Source: Anammoximicrobium sp032229885
GTDB lineage: Bacteria; Planctomycetota; Planctomycetia; Pirellulales; Pirellulaceae
Length of the DNA: 47,242 bases
Direction: 5' to 3'
Assembly (NCBI GenBank): GCA_032229885.1
Contig: JAVYAJ010000119.1
Coordinates: forward strand, 1-47,242
In this document: in pieces, positions 35,439 through 43,491 of the stretch
How positions within the stretch are numbered: the stretch's first letter is position 1
How the letters are laid out: each line of letters opens with the position of its first letter
Program-made: the position numbers and the translations under genes
The notes under the pieces: model-generated
Seen by the model: only the letters and a program-made list of their open reading frames with translations
What the model was told of the DNA's origin: nothing
Database searches by the model: none

Positions 35439-37898
35439 GTGGCTTCTTTTCGATGGCGTGCAAGGGGACGGGAACGCAGCCAAGTCGGCCCAACTACGCG
35501 ATGTCCCACGCGGCGCGGCAACGCCGCAATCCGGCTGATGGTCGGCGTAGGGTTCGGACTCGCGATCCTGGCGATCGCGGCGACACCGGCGGCGGCCCAG
35601 CGGCGACGCGGCTTGGCGATCGGGTATGTCTATCCGGCCGGCGGACAGCGAGGCAGCAGCTTCGAGGCGGTCGTCGGTGGCCAGTTTCTGACCGGCGCCG
35701 AACGGATCGACGTCTCGGGATCCGGGGTTCAGGCAGAGATTACGGAGCTCGTCCAGCCGATCACCGGCAAGGAGCTGAACGATCTGCGAATCGAGATCGA
35801 CGAGCTGCTGGCCCGCCGAGCGGTCGTCAAACAAGATCCGCTCGCCCTGGAACAATTCCGCAGTTTCCGGAATGCCAAGAGCGCGCCTGGCGCCGAACCG
35901 CCGCGCGACGATCTGGCCGAGCTGAAGAAAAAGTACGCCGGGGCGACCTGGACCGACGCCGACGAAACGCGGTTGCGGCAGATGCGGCAAAAACTCAGTT
36001 CGAGCGTCCGCCGTCCCGCCAACCCGGCGATCGGCGAATTGGCGATCCTCCGCGTACGCGTGGCGGACGACGCACCGCTCGGACCGCGCGAGCTGCGAAT
36101 CGCTACTCCGCGGTCGTTGTCCAATCCCCTGACTTTTCAGATCGGCGCGTTGCCCGAGTTTTCCGCCAAACCGGTTACATCCATTTCGCAGCGCGCCAGC
36201 GATGTCGCCAAAACTGCCGCGGCGCCCAAGCAGCGGCGGGCGGCCGAATTGCCGGTCGCCGTGGCGATTCCGGCGGTGATCAACGGCCAGATGTTGCCGG
36301 GCCGCGTGGATCGCTATCGGTTTACGGCCACGCAGGGCCAGCGGCTTGTGGTCGCCGCCGCGGCCCGCAGCCTGATCCCCTACATCGCCGACGCTGTGCC
36401 GGGCTGGTTCCAGGCGACGCTTGCCGTCTATGACGACCAAGGCACGGAACTGGCCTACGCGGACGATTTTCGGTTCGACCCGGATCCCGTCCTGTCGTGT
36501 CAAATCCCGGCCGATGGCCAGTACGTCGTGGAGATCAAAGACGCCATCTATCGAGGCCGCGAGGACTTTGTCTATCGGATCACGATCAGCCCGCTGCCGT
36601 TTGTGACCAGCGTCTTTCCGTTAGGAGGGCCAGCGGGGGATCGCGTCGATGTCGAACTGCGAGGCTGGAATCTGCCTGTCAGGCGTCTGACGGTCGACAA
36701 CCGCGACCAGACGCCGGGGATCCGGATGTTGTCGCTCGGGGATCAGGACTGGCAGGCCGAACCAGTGCCATTCGCCGTGGGGGAGCTGCCGGAATGCCTC
36801 GAAGCGGAACCCAACGACCAGCCGTCACAGGCCCAGGGCGTCAAACTGCCGACCATCGTCAACGGGCGCATCGGCGAGCCGGACGATGTGGACATGTTCT
36901 GCTTTGAGGGCAAGGCGGGCGACGAGATCGTCGCAGAGGTCGTCGCGCGGCGGCTGAACTCGCCGCTCGACTCGATCCTCAAGCTCGTCGACGCCCAGGG
37001 CGGGACGGTGGCGATGAACGACGACCACGAAGACAAAGGCGCGGGCCTGATCACCCACCAAGCCGATTCGTGGCTGCGGGCGACGTTGGCTGCCGACGGC
37101 GTCTACTGTCTGCACCTAGGCGACATGCAACACCGCGGGGGACCCGAGTACAGCTATCGTCTGCGGATCGGACCGCCGCAGCCCGATTTCGAGCTCCGCG
37201 TGACGCCTGCAACCATCAGCGTGCAGACTGGAGCGTCGGCCAAGTTGACGGTGTATGCCCTGCGACGAGATGGATTTGACGGCGAGATCGCGCTGCGTCT
37301 GCGCGACGCGCCTCGTGGGTTCAGTCTCGAGGGCGGAAGCATACCTGCCGATCAAGATCAGATCGAGCTGACGCTCGCCGCGCCGCGGGCGCCCCTATCG
37401 GAGCCGATCAATCTGAACCTGGAAGGTCATGCCACGATCGACCGGCGGCAGGTCGTGCGTCCCGTGACGCCGGCCGAGAGCATGATGCAGGCCTTTGCCA
37501 TCCATCATCTCGTGCCGGCGCAAGAGCTGCGCGTGCTGGTGACCGGCCGCGATCTCTCGCGTCGTGTCGCAACGCTGTTGACCGCTGGTCCTGCGCGCAT
37601 CCCGGCAGGCGGTACGACCAAGATTCGTTTGGGGCCTGTCCCGGACGTGAACCTGTCGCGCGTTGGGTTGAGGCTCGCGGGACCTCCCGAAGGAATCCGC
37701 ATCAAGGATATAACCCGTGTTGGCGACAACGTGGAAGTCCTGCTCGAATCCGACGCGGCGAAAGTCCGGGCGGGCCAGAAAGGAGACTTGATCCTGATCC
37801 CCGCGCGGAAACCATCGGCCGACCGCGGTCCTGCCAAGCAGAAGATCGCCCGCGCGTTCATGCTGCCAGCCGTGTCGTACGAAATCGTCGATCCTTGA
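35439..37898 (+). CDS. Secreted PPC-domain protein
   Basis: The 819-residue protein is probably extracytoplasmic. A hydrophobic signal (VGVGFGLAILAIAATPAAAQ) sits at residues 35-54. Two pre-peptidase C-terminal (PPC) beta domains are visible at about 285-390 (DRYRFTATQGQRLVVAAAA... PADGQYVVEIKDA) and 485-585 (DVDMFCFEGKAGDEIVAEV... DGVYCLHLGD). Further beta-sandwich-like repeats follow to the end. No protease catalytic motif is seen, so a binding or scaffolding role is likely. GTG 35439 is used because GGAG lies about ten bases upstream; ATG 35538, just before the signal, is a real alternative. It ends the DUF1549-DUF1501 operon. Confidence 0.8.
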   Translation: MASFRWRARGRERSQVGPTTRCPTRRGNAAIRLMVGVGFGLAILAIAATPAAAQRRRGLAIGYVYPAGGQRGSSFEAVVGGQFLTGAERIDVSGSGVQAEITELVQPITGKELNDLRIEIDELLARRAVVKQDPLALEQFRSFRNAKSAPGAEPPRDDLAELKKKYAGATWTDADETRLRQMRQKLSSSVRRPANPAIGELAILRVRVADDAPLGPRELRIATPRSLSNPLTFQIGALPEFSAKPVTSISQRASDVAKTAAAPKQRRAAELPVAVAIPAVINGQMLPGRVDRYRFTATQGQRLVVAAAARSLIPYIADAVPGWFQATLAVYDDQGTELAYADDFRFDPDPVLSCQIPADGQYVVEIKDAIYRGREDFVYRITISPLPFVTSVFPLGGPAGDRVDVELRGWNLPVRRLTVDNRDQTPGIRMLSLGDQDWQAEPVPFAVGELPECLEAEPNDQPSQAQGVKLPTIVNGRIGEPDDVDMFCFEGKAGDEIVAEVVARRLNSPLDSILKLVDAQGGTVAMNDDHEDKGAGLITHQADSWLRATLAADGVYCLHLGDMQHRGGPEYSYRLRIGPPQPDFELRVTPATISVQTGASAKLTVYALRRDGFDGEIALRLRDAPRGFSLEGGSIPADQDQIELTLAAPRAPLSEPINLNLEGHATIDRRQVVRPVTPAESMMQAFAIHHLVPAQELRVLVTGRDLSRRVATLLTAGPARIPAGGTTKIRLGPVPDVNLSRVGLRLAGPPEGIRIKDITRVGDNVEVLLESDAAKVRAGQKGDLILIPARKPSADRGPAKQKIARAFMLPAVSYEIVDP

Positions 37899-37980
37899 GC
37901 CGGGCCATCCTCGCACTCTGCCTCGTACTGGGACGCGGGCGATCATTGGCCATGCGCTGAGGCGGCCCTTTTGCGGCGCC

Positions 37981-38004
37981 ACGACTTGGTTCGAACCACG
38001 TCGT
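37981..38004. terminator. Near-perfect palindrome between convergent genes
   Basis: ACGACTTGGTTC and GAACCACGTCGT form 12-base arms with one mismatch and no spacer, so RNA from either strand would fold into a 10-bp stem with a TCGA tetraloop. It lies 82 bp after the PPC gene and 52 bp beyond the ceramidase-like gene's stop. Bidirectional termination is the likely role. Confidence 0.5.
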
Positions 38005-38056
38005 CAATCCGCCGGCTGGGCCGCCAGACCTTGTCTTCTCCGGCCGCGGCGCGGCA

Positions 38057-39760
38057 TCAGAGCTCCGACAGGATGGCCATCGCCCGCTGTTCGAACAGCT
38101 CCTGCCACTGCGGGGCGACCAAACAGTCGCAATCTTCCTGGGCGTGACCCGAGTTGTTGCGCTGCGCCGCGGTGGGCGTGTAGTAGATATAGCCGTTGGT
38201 ATAGCCGGCGATGAACGTGTGTTCGCGCGGCGCCTGCTGTTTGAGCTTCAGTCCGATCTCGACGGTCAGCTCGCCGGGGAACGTCAGCAAGACGAACTCG
38301 CCGACCCGCAAGCCCACGACCTCGGCGTCCAAGGTGTCTCCGTCGGCCTCGGCGTTCTGCCGCTGGTGCATCTCGAGCAGTCGCAGGTTTTCCTGGACCC
38401 GCGTCAACTGCTCCATGGCCATGATGTTGCGAATATAGGCCTGCATGTTGGCTCGGTTCTCGGCGTCGAGGTTCGCCAGATCCTTGCGGCCCAGCGCTTC
38501 GTCCAGCAGATAGCGGTGCGACGAATAGGACGGGAAATCTTCGGCCAATTTGTACTGTACGTACAGCGGGAGGAATGTCTTCAGGTTGAGGCTCGTCCCT
38601 TTCAGCGATTTCAACAGGCTCGCCTGTTCGGCCTGCAGCCGGGCGATCCGCTGGACGGAATCGGCTGACCGGGGCAGGGCGAGGACGTCGTGGACCAGCT
38701 TCAGCGGGGCCTGGTCACGTGTCTGGATTTGTCTGAGCGCCCGCAACGCGCTCAAGCCCAACAGGTTTCCCAACGGCTCGGCGTCGCGCGGGTTGTGGAC
38801 GTCTTTGTATTGCGCCGGGTTGATGTCGCCCGCGCACCCCTGCACGAACAAGGCCATGACGCCATCGCCCAGATTCTGTTCGATCACCGCCGAGGCAAAG
38901 CCGATGATGTCCGCCGAGTTGCCCCGGCTGGGAACTCCCTGGATCGGATGGCAGGCAAAGTTGTATACCACGGCCAGCGGCCGTCCGTCCTGTCGGTCGA
39001 TCCGCAGCAATCCGATCTCGGGATCGATGGGGCCGATCCCCGCGACCTGTTCGTCGGCCACCAACGAATAGGCGTGGCGCACATCGGCCTCGCCGCCATC
39101 CTTCAATCGCAGCCGCCGATTCTCCGAGATTCGGTCCTCGTGGCCCGCGCCCGCGCCGACGCGAACGGGTTCGAGTTTCTGGCAAGCCTCGGCCACCGCC
39201 TGGACCGTGTGCGGGACGATGTCCGGCAGCGGGATCCCGTGGCAGTGGCTGGCCGTGATCAGGACACTGTTCGGTTCGATGTTCAGCTCCTGTTTGAGCC
39301 GAGCTCGCACGGTCGGAAGATAATCGTTCTTGATCCGACCGATCTGGCCGATCGCCACGACATCGACCGTGATCAGCGCCACGGTCTTCGCGTCGTCCTT
39401 CAACACCAACGCCTTGACGTACAGCGGGTCGTTGACCAGCCGTCCATCTCGATCCGTGATATCCGCCTTGGCGACACCGGCCAACAGCTCGGACGCACGC
39501 GCCGCCGAATGCGGCAGCCCGCCGCCCCAGAGCAGGCCGGCCCCGAGCGTCAGGATCGCCAGCCAAGGATACGACGGATGGCGTCGGACAATCGCCGGGA
39601 ATCGCCGTCCGGGGCACGCGCGGTGCGTGAACGTCGTCGTCGGGCCCCGCGTTGCCCGGCGCGCTTCGCCCCGCGCCGGGCCGCGCGCGACGCTCGAGGA
39701 TCGCGTGCCTTGAGAAAGATGGATCGCTGTCTTGGACCGAAGGCTGTAGGTGCCGTTCAT
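38057..39760 (-). CDS. Neutral/alkaline ceramidase-like secreted protein
   Basis: The 567-residue protein has the N-terminal domain of neutral/alkaline non-lysosomal ceramidases: AGVAKADITDRDG, ITASHCHGIPLPD, YNFACHPIQG and GCAGDINPAQY. The histidines in HCHG and ACHP are the expected zinc ligands. Where true ceramidases have the GDVSPN nucleophile serine, this reads GDINPA, so canonical amide hydrolysis is doubtful. A signal-anchor-like helix lies at about 66-88 after a long Arg-rich N-terminus, which is odd; the real start may be an unrecognised non-ATG codon farther in. Planctomycetes carry many such paralogues of unknown substrate. It is preceded by a predicted promoter. Confidence 0.8.
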   Translation of the reverse strand: MNGTYSLRSKTAIHLSQGTRSSSVARGPARGEARRATRGPTTTFTHRACPGRRFPAIVRRHPSYPWLAILTLGAGLLWGGGLPHSAARASELLAGVAKADITDRDGRLVNDPLYVKALVLKDDAKTVALITVDVVAIGQIGRIKNDYLPTVRARLKQELNIEPNSVLITASHCHGIPLPDIVPHTVQAVAEACQKLEPVRVGAGAGHEDRISENRRLRLKDGGEADVRHAYSLVADEQVAGIGPIDPEIGLLRIDRQDGRPLAVVYNFACHPIQGVPSRGNSADIIGFASAVIEQNLGDGVMALFVQGCAGDINPAQYKDVHNPRDAEPLGNLLGLSALRALRQIQTRDQAPLKLVHDVLALPRSADSVQRIARLQAEQASLLKSLKGTSLNLKTFLPLYVQYKLAEDFPSYSSHRYLLDEALGRKDLANLDAENRANMQAYIRNIMAMEQLTRVQENLRLLEMHQRQNAEADGDTLDAEVVGLRVGEFVLLTFPGELTVEIGLKLKQQAPREHTFIAGYTNGYIYYTPTAAQRNNSGHAQEDCDCLVAPQWQELFEQRAMAILSEL

Positions 39761-39885
39761 GAGATCGCCTTTCGTAGTCGGTCGGACTAGGCGGCGCAGC
39801 GCCGGGCGGGTCGCGGCTCGCCGGGAAACACGGCGCCGCGTCCTGCGCTGGCCGATACTCGGTCATCGCGCCGGATCAATCGATC

Positions 39886-39915
39886 AGTGTAACGACGAAC
39901 GGGCGCCGATGTCAG
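39886..39915 (-). promoter_or_regulatory. Predicted promoter of the ceramidase-like gene
   Basis: Minus strand: CTGACA (39915-39910), 18 bases, TACACT (39891-39886). The -35 box matches TTGACA at five of six positions. The implied leader is about 120 nt. Confidence 0.45.
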
Positions 39916-40063
39916 CGTCGCGCCGCGGAAAAACGGGACCCCGCGGCCCATGACCAGATGCGGGCGTCGCCGGGTCGGCAAGTGGGCAGGCTGTCGCTCG
40001 CGTGGCGTGGCCAATCCGGGCCGCACTCGAAGATGCGCGGCTGAGGCTGGGGCTCGATGGCAT

Positions 40064-41089
40064 TTATCGTCGAGGCGGCACGGCGGACGGCGCTTGGGCT
40101 TGATTGAGGTCGCTGCCCGCGGCGGGGGCAACCACTTGGACATCCTGCGGCTCCTCGTACTTCTCGACGACTTTCTTCCAGCCGAAGGGTGTTTTAGGCT
40201 CGTGGAAATCACGATGGAAAATGTTCAACTGCTGCAGCGCGACGCTCCAGTTGACCTCGCGGTTTTCGAACGTGAACGTCGACCGGGCGGCATTGCGGGC
40301 GGGATCGAAATTGCGGTCAAAGATGACTAGCCCCTTGGGCAAGAAATCGTCCTGGGCGATGATCACGTGGACTTTCTGGTAATTGGCCGCGTCCTGCCGA
40401 GTCTTGGGATATGCCTCGAGCCAGTACTCGCCTTTGACGTCCGCCGGGACCGGCAGGGGGTGGATCCAGTAACGAGCCTTGAACTTGGCCGCGTCCACGC
40501 CGAACAGGAACGGCAGAGGGCCTTCGGCAATGGCCTTGCCGCGCATGTACGGCGGCAACTCGCGCTGGATCAGTTGCTTGTTCTTGAAATCGTGTTCGAA
40601 TACCGACATTCCATCGCAGATCCAGAAATCGCCAAAGTCGTCCGGGCGCTGCACAAAAGACGGCTTTCCACCGGCTTGGGCCGGCGGGGTCCAGTGCAGC
40701 GTCTTTTCGACCTGATACAGGCCCTTGTCCGGCGCGGCGTATTTGATGCTGCCTTCGCTGTACGTCTTGAACGTCTTGGCCGGACCGAAAACCGGATCGT
40801 AGTCCCAGCGACGAAACGTACAACGATATCGCTCGACCGCCTCGCTGCGCTGCTGCCAATAGCCCAGCACGTCGTCGAGAAACTTTGCCTCCTGGGCTGT
40901 CATCGGCGGAAACGGCGCGGCGGCAGGCGCGTGCGCGGTGGCGGGCGCGGACGGAGCGCCAGGCACGGACGGGGTGGCTGGCGCCGAATTGACCGGCCGC
41001 GGATTGACGGCCGGCCCTTGGGCGTGCGCCAGCTCGGCGAGCACGACAAGTCCGGCGATGGCGACGATGACCAATCCACAATGCCTCAT
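40064..41089 (-). CDS. TIGR03009-type planctomycete secreted protein
   Basis: The 341-residue protein matches a planctomycete-restricted family (TIGR03009-like). It has a signal peptide, RHCGLVIVAIAGLVVLAELAHAQ, cleaved near residue 24, a Pro/Ala-rich linker to about residue 60, then the domain: FLDDVLGYWQQRSEAVERYRCTFRRWDYDPVFGP, PDKGLYQVEK, WICDGMSVFEHDF, GPLPFLFGVDAAKFKARYW and a LEAYPKTRQDAANYQKVHVII block. The fold recalls LolA/outer-membrane lipoprotein carriers, but that is an impression only. The start at 41089 has GGGAGGG upstream and places the signal at the N-terminus; an ATG 30 bp upstream is less likely. The function is unknown. Confidence 0.85.
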   Translation of the reverse strand: MRHCGLVIVAIAGLVVLAELAHAQGPAVNPRPVNSAPATPSVPGAPSAPATAHAPAAAPFPPMTAQEAKFLDDVLGYWQQRSEAVERYRCTFRRWDYDPVFGPAKTFKTYSEGSIKYAAPDKGLYQVEKTLHWTPPAQAGGKPSFVQRPDDFGDFWICDGMSVFEHDFKNKQLIQRELPPYMRGKAIAEGPLPFLFGVDAAKFKARYWIHPLPVPADVKGEYWLEAYPKTRQDAANYQKVHVIIAQDDFLPKGLVIFDRNFDPARNAARSTFTFENREVNWSVALQQLNIFHRDFHEPKTPFGWKKVVEKYEEPQDVQVVAPAAGSDLNQAQAPSAVPPRR

Positions 41090-41344
41090 GGGTCCCTCCC
41101 GCGGCAATTCGACGCACATCCATCCTCTTAACGCGCCGCGGATTCTAACATGCCAGGTCCGCTGACCCTAGAGCGGTTTTTGCCCGTCAGCAAGCTAGCG
41201 AACCAATGCGCTGCCAAGGTTGAATATGAGGGCGGCCGTGGTTTGCCAACCGCGGAAATCTCGCAGTCAGACGAGGCTGATAACCCACAAATTCAAATTG
41301 GACAACGCACTAAGGCCTGTCCGACAATTGGGCTCGACCCACAA
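41090..41344. other. Intergenic region before the right repeat copy
   Basis: This contains the probable promoter of the TIGR03009 gene (a minus-strand TAGAAT at about 41144-41149, weak -35). Otherwise no gene or known RNA was recognised. It is more AT-rich than the surrounding coding DNA. Confidence 0.35.
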
Positions 41345-41394
41345 CCTAACGCGGGCTAGCGCCCGCAACCCAAGAATCTGTTTGGCCGAAGGCC
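41345..41394 (-). repeat. Intergenic multi-hairpin repeat, right copy
   Basis: The reverse complement matches 48-97 at 47 of 50 positions. It contains GCGGGC-GCTA-GCCCGC and GGCC-TTC-GGCC hairpins; here the first stem is perfect, whereas the left copy has a changed base compensated in no obvious way. Orientation is inverted relative to the left copy, 41.2 kb away. Confidence 0.75.
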
Positions 41395-41477
41395 AACACG
41401 CCCCCTGTCGTCTGTGGCGCGCAACAGTCATCCCACCTCAATCCCACCTAACCCAGTCCGGTGCCACCAACCCACAA

Positions 41478-41524
41478 GTGTACTGTACACACCACTGTAC
41501 AAGATGCGCGCACCGTGCGCGCAT
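41478..41524. promoter_or_regulatory. Two adjacent perfect palindromes
   Basis: GTGTAC-T-GTACAC (41478-41490) and ATGCGCGCAC-C-GTGCGCGCAT (41504-41524) are both perfect inverted repeats around one central base. A further CTGTAC lies between. They sit in the divergent region between the TIGR03009 gene and the ECF sigma gene, so they may be regulator binding sites or hairpins. No regulator is identified. Confidence 0.45.
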
Positions 41525-41680
41525 GATACGAACTAAGGCTCTAGCACGGCTGGGATGACGACAACAGAGCACCCCCGGGCGGACAGGAGCCCACAATCCT
41601 CAGACTGAGCGGGGACTTGTTGACGCCATTGGCCAGAAATAAGCTGGATGTTGCAGCTCCGCCCGATCCGTTTGGCCGGG

Positions 41681-41710
41681 TAGACGATTCACCAAGCTGA
41701 AAAGTATAAA
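41681..41710 (+). promoter_or_regulatory. Predicted promoter of the ECF sigma leader
   Basis: TAGACG (41681-41686), 18 bases, TATAAA (41705-41710). The predicted start near 41717 falls just before the first hairpin of the structured leader at 41719. The -35 match is only four of six. Confidence 0.4.
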
Positions 41711-41716
41711 TGATCA

Positions 41717-41930
41717 CGACCGCGGAAGCGGTCCGCAAGACAATTGGATCGACGCGACTGCGTCAAGTTACTGCCCGTCGACAACCGATCCACCAGGACC
41801 TTCGGGTCCGTGAACAGCAGGTGCAGTGCTTGGTCCCACGCCCCGATACGGGGCGCCGGCCATGCTGTCCTGCGGCGCCTCTTGGTCGAGGCGTCGAAGG
41901 CAGCCTCGATTTTCGACGCCCTTTTTCGTA
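41717..41930 (+). ncRNA. Candidate structured leader RNA upstream of the ECF sigma gene
   Basis: A run of strong stems covers this stretch: ACCGC-GGAA-GCGGT (41719-41732, GNRA loop); GGATCG/CGATCC (41746-41751 with 41786-41791) enclosing ACGC-GACT-GCGT; GGACC-TTCG-GGTCC (41796-41809, UUCG loop); CGCCCCG-ATA-CGGGGCG (41839-41855); and the terminator stem at 41890-41920. GNRA and UUCG loops are characteristic of real folded RNA. No known riboswitch class was recognised. A degenerate reading frame on the minus strand is an alternative explanation. Confidence 0.45.
41890..41926 (+). terminator. Rho-independent-type terminator in the sigma-factor leader
   Basis: GGCGTCGAA (41890-41898) pairs perfectly with TTCGACGCC (41912-41920), followed by C and TTTTT (41922-41926). 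It lies 53 bp before the sigma-factor start codon, so it would act either on an upstream transcript or as an attenuator of the sigma gene. Confidence 0.6.
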
Positions 41931-41978
41931 CGGGCCTCAACCGTGTTTTGCATCGCAAGAAGGCGAGGAATATCGCCC

Positions 41979-42620
41979 GTGACTGACCCCCACGATTCAG
42001 TATCTGCCACCATCCGTTTGACGTCATCCAGCCTTCTGCGGCGAGTGGTTTCGCACGACCAAGAGGCTTGGCGGCGGCTGGTCCATCTGTACGGGCCGCT
42101 GGTGGACTTCTGGCTGCGGCGGGCCAGGCTGCAAACGGCCGATTCCCGCGACGTGTTTCAAGAAGTGTTTCGAGCCGTGGCCCAGGGGATCGGCGGCTTC
42201 AGCAAGGATTCGCCGAACGGCAGCTTCCGCGGCTGGCTGCGCACGATCACTCGCAGCAAGGTGGCCGACCATTTCCGTACCGCCCAGAAGGAACCGCGGG
42301 CGATCGGCGGTTCGGATGCGTACCAGCAGCTTCGAGATCTGGGGGCGCCGGACAGCGGCCTCAACGAGGCCGACGGGGCAGATGAGGCCGACGGGGCAGA
42401 CGAGGCCGAGGCCGTCCGGCAGCTACGTCTGCGGGCCTTAGAGTTGGTGCGGGGCGAATTCGAGGAGCGGACATGGCAGATGTTTTGGCGGGTGACCGTG
42501 GACGGTCATGCCACGAAAGACGTTGCTCAGGAACTGGGCGTATCGCCTGATGCGGTTCGAGTGGCAAAATGGCGGGTTTTGCGGCGGTTGAGGGAGGAAC
42601 TAAGCGATCTGGGGTCCTGA
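41979..42620 (+). CDS. ECF-type RNA polymerase sigma factor
   Basis: The 213-residue protein is a sigma70-family factor of the extracytoplasmic-function type. Region 2 spans about 25-98 (WRRLVHLYGPLVDFWLRRA, DVFQEVFRAV, GSFRGWLRTITRSKVADHFR). Region 4, a helix-turn-helix, spans about 150-206 (ATKDVAQELGVSPDAVRVAKWRVLRRLREE). The linker holds a tandem 18-bp repeat encoding GADEAD units. The start is GTG 41979, with GAGG about 11 bases upstream; an upstream in-frame ATG (41826) would run through the structured leader. It directly precedes a kinase gene, an arrangement common in planctomycetes, where the kinase may regulate the sigma factor. Confidence 0.9.
   Translation: MTDPHDSVSATIRLTSSSLLRRVVSHDQEAWRRLVHLYGPLVDFWLRRARLQTADSRDVFQEVFRAVAQGIGGFSKDSPNGSFRGWLRTITRSKVADHFRTAQKEPRAIGGSDAYQQLRDLGAPDSGLNEADGADEADGADEAEAVRQLRLRALELVRGEFEERTWQMFWRVTVDGHATKDVAQELGVSPDAVRVAKWRVLRRLREELSDLGS
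42365..42408 (+). repeat. 18-bp tandem repeat inside the sigma-factor gene
   Basis: GAGGCCGACGGGGCAGAT at 42365-42382 is repeated with one change at 42383-42400, followed by a partial third unit. It encodes an acidic EADGAD linker between sigma regions 2 and 4. In-frame length variation between strains is expected. Confidence 0.75.
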
Positions 42621-42795
42621 TCCGCTGTGGCCGTGACAGGTCTCAGAAGGCGGCGGGCCGCACGCGCAGAAAGTCGTGTTACGGTTCTCCGTTATTTATC
42701 TGATAGAGGCCACGAGGGTTTCGCTATCGGAGTTGACCATGCACCGCCCTGGTGTCGAGCACGATTCGGTTTGCGGCGACTGACCCGACAGGAGC

Positions 42796-43491
42796 GTGTT
42801 GTCCGACCTGGTGCTAGGCAAGCTGCCGGGCGAGACCATCGACTGGCTCAGCGGCCACGTCGAGACCTGTTCCGCCTGCCAGGGCGTCCTCGATACGCTC
42901 GACGATCTCGAAGATTCCGTCGTCGCCGACTTGAAGGCCGTATCCCGCTTGGTGCAACCCGACTCGGACCTGGAGCAGCAGATTCGGAAAGCCGCGATGA
43001 TCGGCCCGACGGTCTGGAGCGAACAGGCTACTCAGGGACCGCCACGGTCCCCATGCGGACAATCGCAGCCGGACGAACTGCCTGGCCGCCAGCTTGGGCA
43101 GTACGAGCTGTTGGAACGGATCGGCCGCGGCGGCATGGGCACGGTCTACAAGGCCCTGCACATGCGGCTCAAGCGATATGTGGCGGTCAAGCTGTTGCCG
43201 AAGGATCGCGTTCGTGACCCGCAAGCGGTGGTCCGATTCTTCCGGGAAATGGAAGCGGTGGGGCGGCTAGACCATCCGCACCTGGTCCGTGCCCACGACG
43301 CTGGCGACGCCGATGGGCAACCTTATCTGGCGATGGAGTATCTGGACGGCGCGGACCTGTCCCGGCTGATACGGCGACGGGGGCCAATGGCGGTGGCCGA
43401 CGCTTGCGAAGTCGTGCGGCAGGCAGCTTTGGGGCTCCAATATGCGCACGAGCGCGGCCTGGTGCATCGTGACGTAAAGCCTCCAACCTGA
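42796..43491 (+). CDS. Ser/Thr protein kinase, N-terminal fragment (split gene)
   Basis: The 231-residue fragment begins with a Cys/His motif (GHVETCSACQG, about 20-30) like a zinc-finger anti-sigma domain, then the kinase N-lobe: glycine loop IGRGGMGTVYKA (109-120), Lys132 in VAVK, FFREMEAVGRLDHPHLV and the catalytic-loop start HRDVKP. It then stops: TGA at 43489-43491. Re-reading one T in CCTCC restores HRDVKPSNLML, so a single-base deletion near 43482 has split the gene. The GTG 42796 start is poor (GGAG one base away); an in-frame ATG at 42739 with good GGAG spacing is cut by TGA at 42781. It lacks DFG and APE, so it is not an active kinase alone. Confidence 0.75.
   Translation: MLSDLVLGKLPGETIDWLSGHVETCSACQGVLDTLDDLEDSVVADLKAVSRLVQPDSDLEQQIRKAAMIGPTVWSEQATQGPPRSPCGQSQPDELPGRQLGQYELLERIGRGGMGTVYKALHMRLKRYVAVKLLPKDRVRDPQAVVRFFREMEAVGRLDHPHLVRAHDAGDADGQPYLAMEYLDGADLSRLIRRRGPMAVADACEVVRQAALGLQYAHERGLVHRDVKPPT

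Noticed and set aside
35040..36503. 487-codon open frame on the minus strand opposite the DUF1501/PPC genes
   Set aside because: It spans the junction of two well-supported plus-strand genes and its translation has no domain pattern.
42781..42783. In-frame TGA read as selenocysteine
   Set aside because: No SECIS-like hairpin was recognised just downstream, the protein family has no selenocysteine tradition, and a second lesion downstream favours simple decay.
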